NCBI GenBank assembly: GCA_038212215.1
Contig: JBBQUT010000001.1
Coordinates: 310,001 to 374,000 of the forward strand
Direction of reading: 5' to 3'
From: JALZAI01 sp038212215
GTDB lineage: Bacteria > Actinomycetota > Actinomycetes > Mycobacteriales > Jatrophihabitantaceae
DNA length: 64,000 nucleotides
Positions 32,056-41,508 of this stretch are shown here, piece after piece. Both the position numbers and the translations under genes were made by a program. The notes beneath the pieces were generated by a model. The model was not told where the DNA came from. It did no database searches and saw nothing but the letters and a program-made list of their open reading frames with translations. Numbering within the stretch: position 1 is the stretch's first letter; every line of letters starts with the position of its first letter.

Positions 32056-32301
32056 ATGGCGTCCGCCACTGTCACCAGCAAGGGCCAAATCACCATCCCT
32101 GTCGAGGTACGTACCAAGCTCGGCATCCGGCCGGGATCCCGAATCGCCTTCGTTCCCACCGGCGACGAAAGATACGAGATTCACCTGCAGGCAGCGTCGA
32201 TCCAGGATCTCAAAGGTGCGGTGCCGCGACCTTCCGCGCCCGTCACCCTCGAGGACATGAACGACGCCATCGCCGCCGGCGCTACTACCTCTGCCACGTG
32301 A
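32056..32301 (+). CDS. vapB: AbrB/MazE-type antitoxin of a VapBC pair
   Basis: An 81-residue protein with a swapped-hairpin AbrB domain: ATVTSKGQITIPVEVRTKLGIRPGSRIAFVP. The C-terminal part (LEDMNDAIAAGATTSA) would bind the toxin. I chose ATG 32056 because it has AAGGAG at 32043-32048; the longer frame from 32023 adds residues outside the domain. Its stop overlaps the toxin start. Such pairs usually repress their own promoter. Confidence 0.9.
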   Translation: MASATVTSKGQITIPVEVRTKLGIRPGSRIAFVPTGDERYEIHLQAASIQDLKGAVPRPSAPVTLEDMNDAIAAGATTSAT

Positions 32302-32714
32302 TCGGACTCGACACCAATGTCGTCGTCCGCTACCTGGTTCAAGACGAGCCGGATCAGTCGGCAACGGCGTCCACGATGATCGACGCTCTGACCGAGACCG
32401 ACCGCGGCTTCCTCAGTCTGATTACCGTCGTGGAGTTGCACTGGGTGCTGCGCCGCGCCTACAAGATCGACGCCGCTCGATGCGCCGAGCTGGTCGACGG
32501 CCTGCTGGATGCCCGTGAACTACGAGTTGATCAGGAGTCGATCGTCCGAGCCGCGCTCACCGCGAGCCATGGCGGCCTCGATTTCGCCGATGCCGTCATC
32601 GCCGAGCTCGGCCGAGTCGCCGGCTGCGAATATACGGTGACCTTCGACCAGCGGGCCGAGCTGTCGAAGGAGATGCGGCTGCTTAACTACACCGGCGGAT
32701 CCGGGTCGTATTGA
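32298..32714 (+). CDS. vapC: PIN-domain toxin VapC
   Basis: A 138-residue PIN-domain ribonuclease. Acidic residues expected for the metal site are present: IGLDTNVVVRYL (Asp5), the Glu of VVELHWVL, GLDFADAVIA and TFDQRA. GTG 32298 overlaps the vapB stop in GTGA, so the pair is translationally coupled. Its last 28 bp overlap the convergent DJ-1/PfpI gene. It would cleave RNA when free of VapB; the target is unknown. Confidence 0.9.
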   Translation: MIGLDTNVVVRYLVQDEPDQSATASTMIDALTETDRGFLSLITVVELHWVLRRAYKIDAARCAELVDGLLDARELRVDQESIVRAALTASHGGLDFADAVIAELGRVAGCEYTVTFDQRAELSKEMRLLNYTGGSGSY

Positions 32715-33277
32715 ATGTAGCGTCGCACCTCGCGCGCACGCTCCGCGCTCACGAGCCGGCGCACGAGATGCAACGCCATGTCGATCCCGGCACTGACCCC
32801 GGCACTTGTGATCACTTCGGTGTCATCGACGAAACGGTCGTCGGCGCGCAGCTGTAGCGACGGTTCAAGGTCCTGCAGCAGATCGAGGCTCGCCCAATGC
32901 GTCGTCGCCGGCCGGCCCGCCAGCAGCCCGGCCGCCGCGTACACGAGCGAGCCGGTACACACGCTCGTCATCAGCGTGCCTGACTCGCGCTGGAGACGCA
33001 CCCACTCCAGTTGCGCGTCGTCACGCAGGTGCGGCCGGGTGCCCTGCCCGCCGGGATAGATCAGCACGTCCAGCGTGCCGATGCTGTCGTAGGAGTGATC
33101 CGGCGTGATCAGCAGCCCCTTCGCGGCGCGGACCTGCTTGCCGTCGCGAGAGAACGTGCTGACCGACCAGCCATCGCTTGGGTGCTGCTGCGTCCACGAG
33201 GCGAGCACTTCCCACGGTCCGACGGCGTCGAGTTCCTCGACTCCGTCGAAGAGCAGAATGCCGATAGTGGACGTCAT
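32687..33277 (-). CDS. DJ-1/PfpI family protein (GATase1-like)
   Basis: A 196-residue protein with ILLFDGVEELDAVGPWEVL at the N-terminus and the nucleophile elbow TSVCTGSLVYAAAGLL (Cys about 106), then ATTHWASLDLLQ with the His, and TSAGVSAGIDMALHLV. This pattern is that of isonitrile hydratase-like or AraC-associated GATase1 proteins without a DNA-binding domain. It overlaps the HxlR regulator by 4 bp upstream, so the two are co-expressed. The substrate is unknown. Confidence 0.88.
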   Translation of the reverse strand: MTSTIGILLFDGVEELDAVGPWEVLASWTQQHPSDGWSVSTFSRDGKQVRAAKGLLITPDHSYDSIGTLDVLIYPGGQGTRPHLRDDAQLEWVRLQRESGTLMTSVCTGSLVYAAAGLLAGRPATTHWASLDLLQDLEPSLQLRADDRFVDDTEVITSAGVSAGIDMALHLVRRLVSAERAREVRRYIQYDPDPPV

Positions 33278-33969
33278 CGGTCGAGCTTCGCAGATCCGGC
33301 CGCGTCGTCCGGCACCGGTCGTGGGAACAGCCTGAGCAACCGTGCGGCATCTCGCCGCGATCCGCTGATCGTTATCTGACCGGCAGCAATTGCCTCAGCA
33401 AGTGAGGCGCGGCCGAACACCAGTGCGCGCAGCGTTGCGGTGCTGGTTGCCAGGCGCGCCAACGGATTGCTGACGACTGCGCGGGTGATCTGGATGGTGC
33501 CAGCGCGAACGCGAACCCGGTAGCTGTCGCCGTCCAGGGTCAGCTGCCACTCGGCATTCAGGTCACGCGCGGCACGTACCGAGAACGTTGTCTTGAGGGC
33601 AACCAGCAGGGCGGCCGGGCTCAATTCGGCATCGGAGGTCATCAAAGCCTTGCTGCCCCAGCGACCCAATTCCAGCAGCACCGCCTCGAGCGCCCGACCG
33701 CGCGCGGTGAGCTCGTACACCGACACACTCGCAGGCGCCTCCAGTTCGTGTCGGCGCACGATGCCAGCGGCGTCGAGTTCGCGCAGCCGCTGCGACAGCA
33801 CGTTCGGGCTGGGCCCGGGAAGGCCCTGGCGCAACGCATTGAAGCGCTTCGGCCCGTGCAGCAGTTCACGCACGACGAGTAGCGCCCAGCGTTCGCCCAC
33901 CACGTCCAGCGCACGAGCGATGCCGCACGGGTCGTCGTAGGTGCGCGTTGTCGTCGCCATGACACTCAA
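33274..33969 (-). CDS. HxlR-family transcriptional regulator
   Basis: A 231-residue protein. The N-terminal HxlR winged helix spans about 10-105 (CGIARALDVVGERWALLVVRELLHG, PNVLSQRLRELDAAGIVRR, YELTARGRALEAVL). The C-terminal 110 residues resemble an SCP2-like ligand pocket. The TTG start at 33969 has GGAG 5 nt upstream; ATG 33960 is the alternative. It is divergent from an alpha/beta hydrolase gene and overlaps the DJ-1/PfpI gene, which suggests it controls both. A palindrome in the shared promoter is a candidate operator. Confidence 0.88.
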   Translation of the reverse strand: MSVMATTTRTYDDPCGIARALDVVGERWALLVVRELLHGPKRFNALRQGLPGPSPNVLSQRLRELDAAGIVRRHELEAPASVSVYELTARGRALEAVLLELGRWGSKALMTSDAELSPAALLVALKTTFSVRAARDLNAEWQLTLDGDSYRVRVRAGTIQITRAVVSNPLARLATSTATLRALVFGRASLAEAIAAGQITISGSRRDAARLLRLFPRPVPDDAAGSAKLDR

Positions 33970-34003
33970 TCTAGCTCCAGGGGTTGCCCAAAAGTAGCTA
34001 TGG

Positions 34004-34016
34004 TCCTAACTTAGGA
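34004..34016. promoter_or_regulatory. Candidate HxlR operator
   Basis: The perfect palindrome TCCTAA-C-TTAGGA lies in the 70-bp divergent promoter, 35 bp from the regulator start and 24 bp from the hydrolase start. It could serve autoregulation and control of the hydrolase. Confidence 0.4.
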
Positions 34017-34039
34017 GCAAATACCGAGAGGAGCTGACA

Positions 34040-34702
34040 ATGAGCACGTTCATCCTTATCCCCGGCGCAGGGGGCGAGGCGTGGTACTGGAGCAAGGTCG
34101 TTCCCGAGTTGCAGCGGCTAGGGCACGCAGCTGTGGCAGTCGACATCGAGGAGGATGACCCCTCACTCGGCCTGCCCGAGTACGCGCAGATCGTGCTCGA
34201 TGCAATGGGCGACCAGCGCGACGTGGTGCTGGTCGGCCAGTCGCTCGGTGGCTTCACGGCCGCGATGGTCGCAGCGCGGCGCAAGCCTCTGCGGATCGTG
34301 TTGGTGAACGCGATGATTCCGCTGCCCGGCGAGACGCCGGGTGAATGGTGGGACAACACCGGTTCGACGCAGGCGCGCGCTGCGGCTGACGAGCGGGCTG
34401 GGCGTGACGGCACTTTCGACATGGAGACCTATTTCCTACACGACCTGGGTGCGGACACGAAGGCCGAGGCGGCGAGCGGCGGGCGGGTGCCTGCGGACAC
34501 ACCGTTCGGCCAAACCTGCACGTTCACGACGTGGCCGGACGTCGCGATCCGGGTTGTCGTCGGCGCCGACGATCGGTTCTTCCCAGCCGATTTTCAATGT
34601 CGTGTCGCGAAAGAGCGCCTTGGTGTGGAAGCGATTGTCATCCCCGGCGGGCACCTGGTCGCGCTGAGCAATCCGAGCGGCCTGGTCGAGCGCCTCCTCT
34701 AG
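34040..34702 (+). CDS. Alpha/beta hydrolase
   Basis: A 220-residue alpha/beta hydrolase related to the salicylate-esterase/PnbA-like small hydrolases. It has FILIPGAGGEAWYWSKVVPELQRLGH, the nucleophile elbow VGQSLGGFT (Ser about 73), LVNAMIPLPGETPGEWW, and the C-terminal Asp and His in VVGADDRFFP and IPGGHLVALS. All three catalytic residues seem present. ATG 34040 has GAGAGGAG upstream. It is divergent from the HxlR regulator and may detoxify a compound the regulator senses. Confidence 0.88.
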   Translation: MSTFILIPGAGGEAWYWSKVVPELQRLGHAAVAVDIEEDDPSLGLPEYAQIVLDAMGDQRDVVLVGQSLGGFTAAMVAARRKPLRIVLVNAMIPLPGETPGEWWDNTGSTQARAAADERAGRDGTFDMETYFLHDLGADTKAEAASGGRVPADTPFGQTCTFTTWPDVAIRVVVGADDRFFPADFQCRVAKERLGVEAIVIPGGHLVALSNPSGLVERLL

Positions 34703-34742
34703 AGTCAATCGCCTCTAGAGTCAATCGGCTCTAGAATCGATG
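34696..34742. repeat. 16-bp tandem repeat before hrpA
   Basis: Two perfect copies of CCTCTAGAGTCAATCG (34696-34711 and 34712-34727) and a diverged third. Each contains TCTAGA. The first copy includes the hydrolase stop codon and the third runs up to the hrpA start. Confidence 0.85.
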
Positions 34743-34744
34743 CA

Positions 34745-37700
34745 GTGTCCGCACCGTCAGCCGCAGAGCTACGCGCTCGCCTCGCGGGGCTGACGCTGCA
34801 GGACGAGATTCGGATCGGTAAGCGCCTGCAACGGCCGCGCAATCTGGCGGCGATCGCCGAGCAGATAGCCAAGGCCGAACGTGTCGTCGAATTACGCCGT
34901 GCGGCCGTCCCGACGATCACTTATCCTGATCTTCCGGTAAGCGCCCGGCACACGGAGATCGCGAGCGCGATCCAAGCGCATCAGGTGGTCGTGGTAGCGG
35001 GTGAGACAGGCTCCGGCAAGACCACTCAGCTGCCCAAGATTTGTCTCGAGCTCGGGCGCGGAATCCGGGGCACCATCGGCCACACGCAACCGCGCCGGCT
35101 TGCCGCGCGCACCGTCGCGCAGCGCATCGCGGACGAGCTGAGAACGTCGCTCGGCGACGTCGTCGGGTATACCGTGCGCTTCACCGATCAGGTCAGCGAC
35201 CGGACGCTCGTCCGGCTGATGACCGACGGCATCCTGCTCGCCGAAATCCAGCGCGATCGGATGCTGCGCCGATACGACACGTTGATCCTGGACGAGGCGC
35301 ACGAGCGCAGCCTGAACGTCGACTTCCTGCTCGGATATCTCACCGAACTGCTGCCCCGCCGTCCCGAACTGAAGCTGATCGTCACGTCGGCGACGATCGA
35401 CCCGCACCGCTTCGCCGCGCACTTCGGCGGTGCGCCCGTGGTCGAGGTGTCCGGACGCACGTATCCCGTCGAGATCCGCTACCGCCCGCTTGAGCCGGAC
35501 CTACCTGCCGACGACTCCGACGACGACGACGATCCCGATGACGCAGATCACGACGTGATCCACCGGGTCGATACGCGCGACCAGACCGAGGCGATCATCG
35601 ACGCCGTCCGCGAACTCGAATTCGCCGGACCAGGCGACATTCTGGTGTTCCTGTCGGGCGAGCGCGAGATTCACGACACCGCCGAGGCGCTGCGCGCAGA
35701 GCGGCTCCGAAACACCGAAGTGCTGCCACTGTTCGCGCGATTGCCGACCGCCGAACAGCACCGGGTGTTCGGGCCACACGCCGGACGGCGGATCGTCCTC
35801 GCCACGAATGTCGCGGAAACGTCGCTCACCGTTCCGGGCATCCACTACGTCATCGACCCCGGCACTGCACGAATCTCGCGGTACAGCAGGCGGACGAAGG
35901 TGCAGCGGCTGCCCATCGAAGCCATCTCGCAGGCCTCGGCCGGGCAGCGCGCCGGCCGGTGCGGGCGGGTCGCCGACGGCATCTGCATCCGGCTGTATTC
36001 CGAGACGGATTTCCGCGCGCGGCCGCCATTTACCGAGCCAGAAATCCTGCGTACGAATCTCGCCGCAGTATTGCTGCAGATGGCGGCGCTGCGGATCGGT
36101 GACGTCGAGAACTTTCCCTTCCTCGACCCGCCGGATCGCCGGAGCGTCCGCGACGGTGTGGCGCTGCTGCAGGAACTCAATGCCTTCGATGCCAACGCAA
36201 CGATCACCGATCTCGGACGCCGGCTCGCGCAGCTGCCACTGGACCCGCGCATCGGCCGGATGCTTCTGCAGGCGGGCGAGGAAGGCTGCGTGCGCGAGGT
36301 TCTCGTCATCGCTGCGGCGCTGTCGATCCCGGATCCGCGAGAACGTCCATCAGATCACGAGGAAGGTGCAAAGCAGAAGCACGCGCGTTTCGCCGACGAA
36401 CATTCGGATTTTGTCGGTTATCTCAAGCTCTGGAGCTACCTTCGCGAGCAGCGGCGTGAGCGTTCGGGCAATCAGTTCCGGCGCATGTGCCGCGAGGAGT
36501 TCCTGCATTACCTGCGGATCCGTGAATGGCAGGACCTCGTCGGGCAACTGCGCTCGATTGCGCGCGGGCTTGACCTCGTCGAGGCCGACGCGGACGCAGA
36601 CCCGGCGCGCGTGCACGCCGCGTTGCTGGCCGGATTGCTCAGCCATATCGGCATGCGCGCTGCCGAGACCCGAGAATTCGTCGGCGCGCGCAACACCCGC
36701 TTCGTGCTCGCTCCGGGATCGGTGCTGAGCAGGCGTCCGCCGCGATGGGTCGTCGTAGGCGAACTCGTCGAGACCAGCAGGCTGTTCGGACGGATCGGTG
36801 CGCGTGTCGAGCCAGAATCCGTCGAGCGGCTCGCCGGTCATCTGGTCGCCCGCACGTACAGCGAGCCGCACTGGGATCCGCGGCGCGGCGCAGCGATGGC
36901 ATTCGAGCGGGTGACTCTATACGGCTTGCCGCTGGTCGCGCGTCGCCGCGTCAGCTTCGCTGCAGTCGATCCGCCGCAGGCGCGCGAGTTGTTCATCCAG
37001 CATGCGCTCGTCGAGGGCGACTGGCAGACGAGGCACCACTTCTTCGCAGCTAATCAAGCATTGCTCGACGAGCTGGGCGAGCTCGAGGACCGCTCCCGTC
37101 GCCGGGACCTGCTCGTCTCCGACGAGGAGCTCTTCGCCCTGTACGACCTGCGGATCCCCAAGGACGTCGTGTCCGCGCGCCATTTCGACGCGTGGTGGAA
37201 GGATGCCCGGCGCACGACTCCGGACCTGCTGACGCTCACCCGCGAGGACCTGCTGCGCGCCGCGGACGACGCCGGCGATCATCCCGACACCTGGCAGGCT
37301 GGTGATCTTGCGCTGCCAGTGTCCTACCGTTTCGAGCCCGGCGCTGAGGACGACGGTGTGACGGTGCATGTTCCGGTGGACGTGCTCGCGAGGTTGGGCG
37401 GGCACGACTTCGGCTGGCAGGTGCCGGCCCTGCGCGAAGAACTCGTCGTGGCGCTGATCCGGTCACTGCCGAAAGCGCTGCGGCGCAACTTCGTCCCGGT
37501 GCCGGATACGGCGCGCGCCGTCCTGGCCGCAGTGACGCTGACATCGGTCGCACCTGGACAGGAACCATTGCTCGAGACGGTCCAGCGCGAGCTGCAACGG
37601 CGTACCGGGGTGCTGGTGCCGATCGACGCTTTTGACCTCGACAAGTTGCCGGCACACCTGCGCGTGACGTTCGCCGTCGAGAACGAGCAGGGCGCCGTGG

Positions 37701-38656
37701 TGGCTCGCGGGAAGGATCTGGTGGCACTGCAGCGCGAGCTCGCGCAGCCTGTTCGCGACGCCGTTGCGGCTGCGGTCGGCGCGGAGCTCGAACGGGTTGG
37801 ACTGCGTGAATGGCCGGCGGACCTTCCGGCGCTGCCGCAAGTTCTGGAGCACCGCGTTGCCGAGCATGTCGTGCGCGGCTACCCGGCCATTGTCGACGCC
37901 GGCGACCACGTCGACGTGCGCGTGTTCGCCTCGGCCGTCGAGCAGCGCTCCGCGATGCGCGCAGGCCTGCGCCGGCTGTTGCGTCTGGGGGTCTCGTCGC
38001 CGGTCAAGGCAGCCGAGCGGAGCCTGTCGACCCGGGGCCGCCTAGTGCTCAGCGCGAACCCGGACGGCTCGCTGGCGGCCCTGCTCGACGACTGCGCCGA
38101 CGCCGCGGTCGACACGCTGGTCGGTGCTGAATTGATCTGGGAGCGCGAAGGCTTCGTGGCCCTGCGCAGCCGGATGGCCGCCGAACTCGTCCCGTGCACC
38201 ATCGAGATCCTGACGAGGGTCGAGCGGGTGCTCTCTGCCGCACATGAGGTGCGTGGCGCGCTTCCCGACAAACCGCTGCCCGCGCAAGTCGACGCGATCG
38301 ACGATATCCGTGCGCAGTTTCGTCGGTTGCTGCCGGTTGGCTTCGTGGCTGCGGCCGGACACGACCGGCTGTTGGACGTTGCGCGCTACGTCACGGCGAT
38401 CGCGCGCCGCCTGGACCGGCTGCCCCGTGACGTGGACATCGACCGCGCCCGCATGTTGCGCGTGCATGCCGTGCAGCAGGCGTACGACGACGTCGTCACT
38501 GCGCTGCCGAAGACCCGCGCTGCCGCCGCTGATGTCCGCGACATCGGCTGGTTGATCGAAGAGCTGCGGGTCTCGTTGTGGGCGCAGCAGCTAGGCACGG
38601 CCCGTCCGGTCAGCGAGCAGCGAATCTACCGCGCGATCGACGCGATCCGGCTCTGA
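34745..38656 (+). CDS. hrpA: ATP-dependent RNA helicase HrpA
   Basis: A 1303-residue DEAH-box helicase, full length for the family. It has Walker A AGETGSGKTTQLPKI at about residue 90, QPRRLAARTVAQRIADEL, the DEAH box LILDEAHERSLNVDFLLGY at about 184, motif III TSATID, and motif VI QRAGRCGR. The winged-helix/ratchet and OB-fold region follows, then the long HrpA C-terminal domain (DUF3418). An Asp-rich stretch (DDSDDDDDPDDADHD) at about 258-272 interrupts the motor core. The role is RNA remodelling, including rescue of stalled ribosomes in other bacteria. The start is GTG 34745, just after the tandem repeats. Confidence 0.96.
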   Translation: MSAPSAAELRARLAGLTLQDEIRIGKRLQRPRNLAAIAEQIAKAERVVELRRAAVPTITYPDLPVSARHTEIASAIQAHQVVVVAGETGSGKTTQLPKICLELGRGIRGTIGHTQPRRLAARTVAQRIADELRTSLGDVVGYTVRFTDQVSDRTLVRLMTDGILLAEIQRDRMLRRYDTLILDEAHERSLNVDFLLGYLTELLPRRPELKLIVTSATIDPHRFAAHFGGAPVVEVSGRTYPVEIRYRPLEPDLPADDSDDDDDPDDADHDVIHRVDTRDQTEAIIDAVRELEFAGPGDILVFLSGEREIHDTAEALRAERLRNTEVLPLFARLPTAEQHRVFGPHAGRRIVLATNVAETSLTVPGIHYVIDPGTARISRYSRRTKVQRLPIEAISQASAGQRAGRCGRVADGICIRLYSETDFRARPPFTEPEILRTNLAAVLLQMAALRIGDVENFPFLDPPDRRSVRDGVALLQELNAFDANATITDLGRRLAQLPLDPRIGRMLLQAGEEGCVREVLVIAAALSIPDPRERPSDHEEGAKQKHARFADEHSDFVGYLKLWSYLREQRRERSGNQFRRMCREEFLHYLRIREWQDLVGQLRSIARGLDLVEADADADPARVHAALLAGLLSHIGMRAAETREFVGARNTRFVLAPGSVLSRRPPRWVVVGELVETSRLFGRIGARVEPESVERLAGHLVARTYSEPHWDPRRGAAMAFERVTLYGLPLVARRRVSFAAVDPPQARELFIQHALVEGDWQTRHHFFAANQALLDELGELEDRSRRRDLLVSDEELFALYDLRIPKDVVSARHFDAWWKDARRTTPDLLTLTREDLLRAADDAGDHPDTWQAGDLALPVSYRFEPGAEDDGVTVHVPVDVLARLGGHDFGWQVPALREELVVALIRSLPKALRRNFVPVPDTARAVLAAVTLTSVAPGQEPLLETVQRELQRRTGVLVPIDAFDLDKLPAHLRVTFAVENEQGAVVARGKDLVALQRELAQPVRDAVAAAVGAELERVGLREWPADLPALPQVLEHRVAEHVVRGYPAIVDAGDHVDVRVFASAVEQRSAMRAGLRRLLRLGVSSPVKAAERSLSTRGRLVLSANPDGSLAALLDDCADAAVDTLVGAELIWEREGFVALRSRMAAELVPCTIEILTRVERVLSAAHEVRGALPDKPLPAQVDAIDDIRAQFRRLLPVGFVAAAGHDRLLDVARYVTAIARRLDRLPRDVDIDRARMLRVHAVQQAYDDVVTALPKTRAAAADVRDIGWLIEELRVSLWAQQLGTARPVSEQRIYRAIDAIRL

Positions 38657-38667
38657 GCAGCTCGCGA

Positions 38668-41508
38668 TCAGCGTGCGGTGAAGGTTACGGCGAAGTCGAA
38701 CTCCCGGGCGTGCAGCACGTGCTCGGGGAGCACGCCAGGACCGCAGGACGCCGTGCCGAGGCCGTTCTGCGCGACGTCGATGTTGAGGTACAGCGCGTCG
38801 CGCGGCACGAGATCGCATGTGTGGCGGGCCGAGTCGAGGTCCGCGCTCGTCCACCGCCTGACGCTGAACGCGAAGCTAGGCTCGCCGCTGATGCAGATGC
38901 CGTGCCCGTCCGCCCCAGCCAGCCGTAGCCACCGCACGTCGAGCCGATTTCCGTTCTCCTGCGGGAAAACGTAAGGCGTCTGCAATTGCGCCACGGTCGC
39001 CTCGAACCGGCCGATCCGGGCGGCGATTCGCGAATCGCGGTACGCCTCGCCAGGCCCGCGGCCGAACCATTCCACCTGATCGAGATCGGCCGGCAGCCGC
39101 ATGAACAAGCCCAGTCGCGGCAGCGGGAACGTCCACTCGCCTTCAGGTACGACCTTCAGCGAGAGCCGCAGGTCCGCGCCGTCGGCACTCCAACGGTAGG
39201 TCGTGAGCAGCGCGCGGTCAGTAGCGGCGGCCGCGACCCGAGTTCGCAGCACGAATTCATGCTCGGTCCAGTTCGAATCGACCGTGCGGTGGGTCATCCG
39301 GTCGAGCCCGGCGGCGCGCCACGCCGGTTCGAGCGGTTTCACCATCCCGCGGTCGTTGTCGGTCGGCGCCCGCCAGATGTCCAACCGCGGCCCGACGACG
39401 GCGAGGTCACCGATGCGCACAAGGCTGCCGTCAGCTGCGAACGCGCTGCGATCCGGCGGCCGGCGCGAAGACACACGCTGCGGGGAGGAGACAGGCTGCG
39501 CCGCCGCGCGCACAAGCCCCTCGCCCCACGCGAGTTCGAACCCCGCCGGCGCCCAGGCGGCCTCCTGCGCCAGGACTGCGCGCACGGTCAACCACGTTTC
39601 GCCGAGCGTTGCCGGCAACGCGGGAATCGCCACGTGGACAGCCTCACCCGCGCTGACCGGAGCGACCTCGAGGATGCCGGCGGCCCGGTGCGACCCTTCC
39701 TCGGCCAGGGACCATTCGAAGCTCAGATCGGAGGTGTCGGCGAAGTCGCGGTTATTGCGCACGACGATCTCGCTGTTGTTCGTGGTGATCCGCACGGGTT
39801 CGATCACCTTCTTGAACTCCACCAACCCCGGCGACGGTGTGCGGTCGGGGAACACCAACCCGTCGGCGATGAAATTCCCGTCGTGCAATACCTCGCCGAA
39901 GTCACCGCCGTAGGCGAAGAATTCCCGCCCGTCCGGCGTATGTTGCCGGACACCATGATCGATCCACTCCCACACGAATCCGCCGGCAATGCGGGGATAG
40001 CGCTCGAACAACTCTTGATATTCGGCGAGGCCGCCCGGTCCGTTGCCCATCGCGTGCGCGTACTCACATTGCAGGAACGGGATCGAGCGCCGGTGCCCGT
40101 CGAGCCCTGCCTCTGACGTCGGAGTTTCTGCGAGCCTGCCGATCGCGTCGACCTCGTCGTGCGCGGCGTACATCCGGCTGTACACGTCGACGTAGCCCGA
40201 ATCCCAGTCACCCTCGTAATGCACCGGACGGCTCGGATCGCGCTCGTGCACCCATGCCGCCATTGCCGCCAGATTGGCGCCGACACCGGATTCGTTGCCC
40301 AGCGACCACATCACCACCGACGCGTGATTCTTGTCCCGCTCGACCGTGCGCGTCATCCGGTCCAGGTATGCCTCGCGCCACCGCGGGTCGTTGCTGGGGT
40401 TGTGCCGCCAACCGACCGGAAAGAAGCCGTGTGTCTCCAGATCGTTCTCCAGGACCACCCACAGCCCGTGCTCGTCGCACAGGTCGAGGAAATCCGGGTG
40501 CGGCGGGTAGTGGCTGGTGCGCACGGCGTTCACGTTGTGCTGCTTCATCAGCCGGATGTCGGCGAGCATCGTGTCGGCGTCCATGACGCGACCGTGGTCG
40601 GGATGCCATTCGTGCCGGTTGACGCCGCGGAAGAGGATCGGCCGGCCGTTTACGGTGAACCGGCCGTCGACGATCGCGACAGTACGAAAGCCCACGCGCA
40701 GTGTCACGGTTTCCGTCGGCGTCGACACGGTGACCTCGTACAGCCGCGGGGTTTCAGCCGTCCACGGCTGCACCGGGCCGACGTGTTCGGAACCAGAAGG
40801 CATGTCGATGGCGAGCTCGGCGCACCGGACGGTCGCCGCGACAGCCGAGTCCACCCGCAACCGGCCGGCGCCGTCGCCGAAATCGGCGTGCACGAAGACG
40901 TCGTCGATGCCCCCGTCGGGACGCGCAAGCAGCGTGACATCGCGGAAGATCCCCGAGAGCCACCACATGTCCTGGTCCTCGAGATAACTGGCCGGCGACC
41001 ATTGATGCACGCGCACGGCAACCACGTTGCGCTCCGGGCGAAGCGCGGCTGACACGTCGAACTCGGCCGTCAATCGGCTACCGGTCGACCAGCCCAGCTC
41101 AATCCCGTTGCACCACACGGTGAACGCTGAATCCACGCCGTCGAAGCGAAGCACCGCGCCGCCCGCGGGCCACGCGTCGTCGAGATCGAAGGCCCGCCGA
41201 TATTCGCCGGTGGGATTCTCGTCCGGGGCATGCGGCGGGTCGACCGGGAAGGGGTAGTTGACGTTCGTGTACGCGGGGGCGCCGTATCCGTGCAGCTGCC
41301 AATGCCCAGGTACGACGATCTCGTCCCAGGCCGAGTCGTCGAAATCCATTGCCTCGAAACCGGTCGCGGGCGTCGATGCCGTCGGTGACCAGCGAAACCG
41401 CCACTGGCCGCCGATGTCCAGCGACGGCGCATCCGAGCGCAACCGCGCACGCGACACCTGCCGACCGGCACCGGGCGCACAGGTCGAAAGTGTCGAGGGC
41501 GTGGTCAA
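38668..41508 (-). CDS. lacZ: Beta-galactosidase, GH2 family
   Basis: A 946-residue LacZ-type enzyme. The N-terminal jelly-roll (WRFRWSPTA..., VPGHWQLHGYGAPAYTN), the immunoglobulin-like domains, the TIM barrel with acid/base glutamate in SLGNESGVGANLAAM (about 404), FVWEWIDHGV, and the C-terminal beta-sandwich domain (GRGPGEAYRDSRIAARIG) are all present. It hydrolyses terminal beta-galactosides in the cytoplasm. The TTG start at 41508 overlaps the upstream permease stop in TTGA, so translation is coupled to transport; GTG 41457 is an alternative. It is the last gene of the sugar-uptake operon. Confidence 0.95.
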   Translation of the reverse strand: MTTPSTLSTCAPGAGRQVSRARLRSDAPSLDIGGQWRFRWSPTASTPATGFEAMDFDDSAWDEIVVPGHWQLHGYGAPAYTNVNYPFPVDPPHAPDENPTGEYRRAFDLDDAWPAGGAVLRFDGVDSAFTVWCNGIELGWSTGSRLTAEFDVSAALRPERNVVAVRVHQWSPASYLEDQDMWWLSGIFRDVTLLARPDGGIDDVFVHADFGDGAGRLRVDSAVAATVRCAELAIDMPSGSEHVGPVQPWTAETPRLYEVTVSTPTETVTLRVGFRTVAIVDGRFTVNGRPILFRGVNRHEWHPDHGRVMDADTMLADIRLMKQHNVNAVRTSHYPPHPDFLDLCDEHGLWVVLENDLETHGFFPVGWRHNPSNDPRWREAYLDRMTRTVERDKNHASVVMWSLGNESGVGANLAAMAAWVHERDPSRPVHYEGDWDSGYVDVYSRMYAAHDEVDAIGRLAETPTSEAGLDGHRRSIPFLQCEYAHAMGNGPGGLAEYQELFERYPRIAGGFVWEWIDHGVRQHTPDGREFFAYGGDFGEVLHDGNFIADGLVFPDRTPSPGLVEFKKVIEPVRITTNNSEIVVRNNRDFADTSDLSFEWSLAEEGSHRAAGILEVAPVSAGEAVHVAIPALPATLGETWLTVRAVLAQEAAWAPAGFELAWGEGLVRAAAQPVSSPQRVSSRRPPDRSAFAADGSLVRIGDLAVVGPRLDIWRAPTDNDRGMVKPLEPAWRAAGLDRMTHRTVDSNWTEHEFVLRTRVAAAATDRALLTTYRWSADGADLRLSLKVVPEGEWTFPLPRLGLFMRLPADLDQVEWFGRGPGEAYRDSRIAARIGRFEATVAQLQTPYVFPQENGNRLDVRWLRLAGADGHGICISGEPSFAFSVRRWTSADLDSARHTCDLVPRDALYLNIDVAQNGLGTASCGPGVLPEHVLHAREFDFAVTFTAR

